Origin: Streptomyces odontomachi
GTDB lineage: Bacteria > Actinomycetota > Actinomycetes > Streptomycetales > Streptomycetaceae
Length of the DNA: 64,000 bases
Assembly: GCF_024435355.1 (NCBI RefSeq)
Contig: NZ_JAMJWG010000008.1
Location: 186,001 to 250,000 of the forward strand
Direction: 5' to 3'
Positions 63,996-64,000 of this stretch are shown here, in pieces. Below the pieces are notes generated by a model, which saw only the letters and a program-made list of their open reading frames with translations, ran no database searches and was not told the origin of the DNA. Position 1 is the first letter of the stretch; every line of letters begins with the position of its first letter. The translations under genes and the position numbers were made by a program.

Positions 63996-64000
63996 AAACC

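Overview
The window is chromosomal DNA of a high-GC actinomycete, almost certainly a Streptomyces. The evidence is the very high GC and G/C third-codon bias, a WhiB-like protein, a SARP/AfsR-type regulator with an in-frame TTA (bldA) codon, a SpoIIE-type phosphatase fused to an anti-sigma-like ATPase domain, and characteristic intergenic hairpin repeats. No rRNA, tRNA, CRISPR array, prophage or intact insertion sequence was seen.

Layout. (1) 1-19.3 kb is mostly conserved core: polyphosphate glucokinase (cut by the window edge), ispH, xseA/xseB, a nitroreductase-fold reductase, glpX, a WhiB-like gene, adjacent class I and class II fumarases, and a PP2C phosphatase. An AfsR-like regulator is inserted here at 4.3-7.8 kb. 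Just after it lies an unannotated-looking 52-residue peptide gene with a good ribosome binding site and three short direct repeats in its promoter region, an arrangement reminiscent of afsR-afsS. (2) 19.5-25.1 kb holds a bifunctional penicillin-binding protein and a secreted GH59 (galactocerebrosidase-like) glycosidase with lectin-like and discoidin-type modules. (3) 25.4-31.8 kb holds two copies of a PadR-controlled ABC export locus. The downstream copy is complete (PadR, ATPase, FtsX-type permease); the upstream copy keeps the promoter/operator, a 34-codon remnant of padR and the permease. (4) 32.0-43.6 kb is an aromatic-acid catabolic locus. Twelve tightly coupled minus-strand genes encode a branched-chain-type ABC uptake system and a Rieske dioxygenase system (oxygenase large and small subunits, a small unknown protein, dihydrodiol dehydrogenase, 3Fe-4S-type ferredoxin, ferredoxin reductase, class II aldolase-family decarboxylase). 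A divergent IclR regulator sits at the head. The gene order matches actinobacterial phthalate 3,4-dioxygenase operons, and similar palindromes at three positions suggest one regulon. (5) 43.7-49.2 kb is core again: AI-2E-family permease, secreted SLT-type lytic enzyme, PhoH-like ATPase, cis-prenyltransferase. (6) 49.7-56.9 kb is narGHJI, a respiratory nitrate reductase, preceded by about 950 bp with no convincing gene. (7) 57.9-64 kb is a mixed set: small membrane proteins, prepilin peptidase, DUF192 protein, DHFR-fold protein, MFS exporter and a WD40-like protein. A 264-bp MITE-like element with 21-bp perfect terminal inverted repeats lies here.

How the parts interact. The clearest functional unit is the aromatic locus: transporter, ring-dihydroxylating enzyme, dehydrogenase and decarboxylase would convert an imported aromatic acid to a catechol-type product, probably protocatechuate if the substrate is phthalate. 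The least described unit is the SARP plus small peptide pair. Starts were chosen from ribosome binding sites, overlaps and family alignments known to me; no database search was run.
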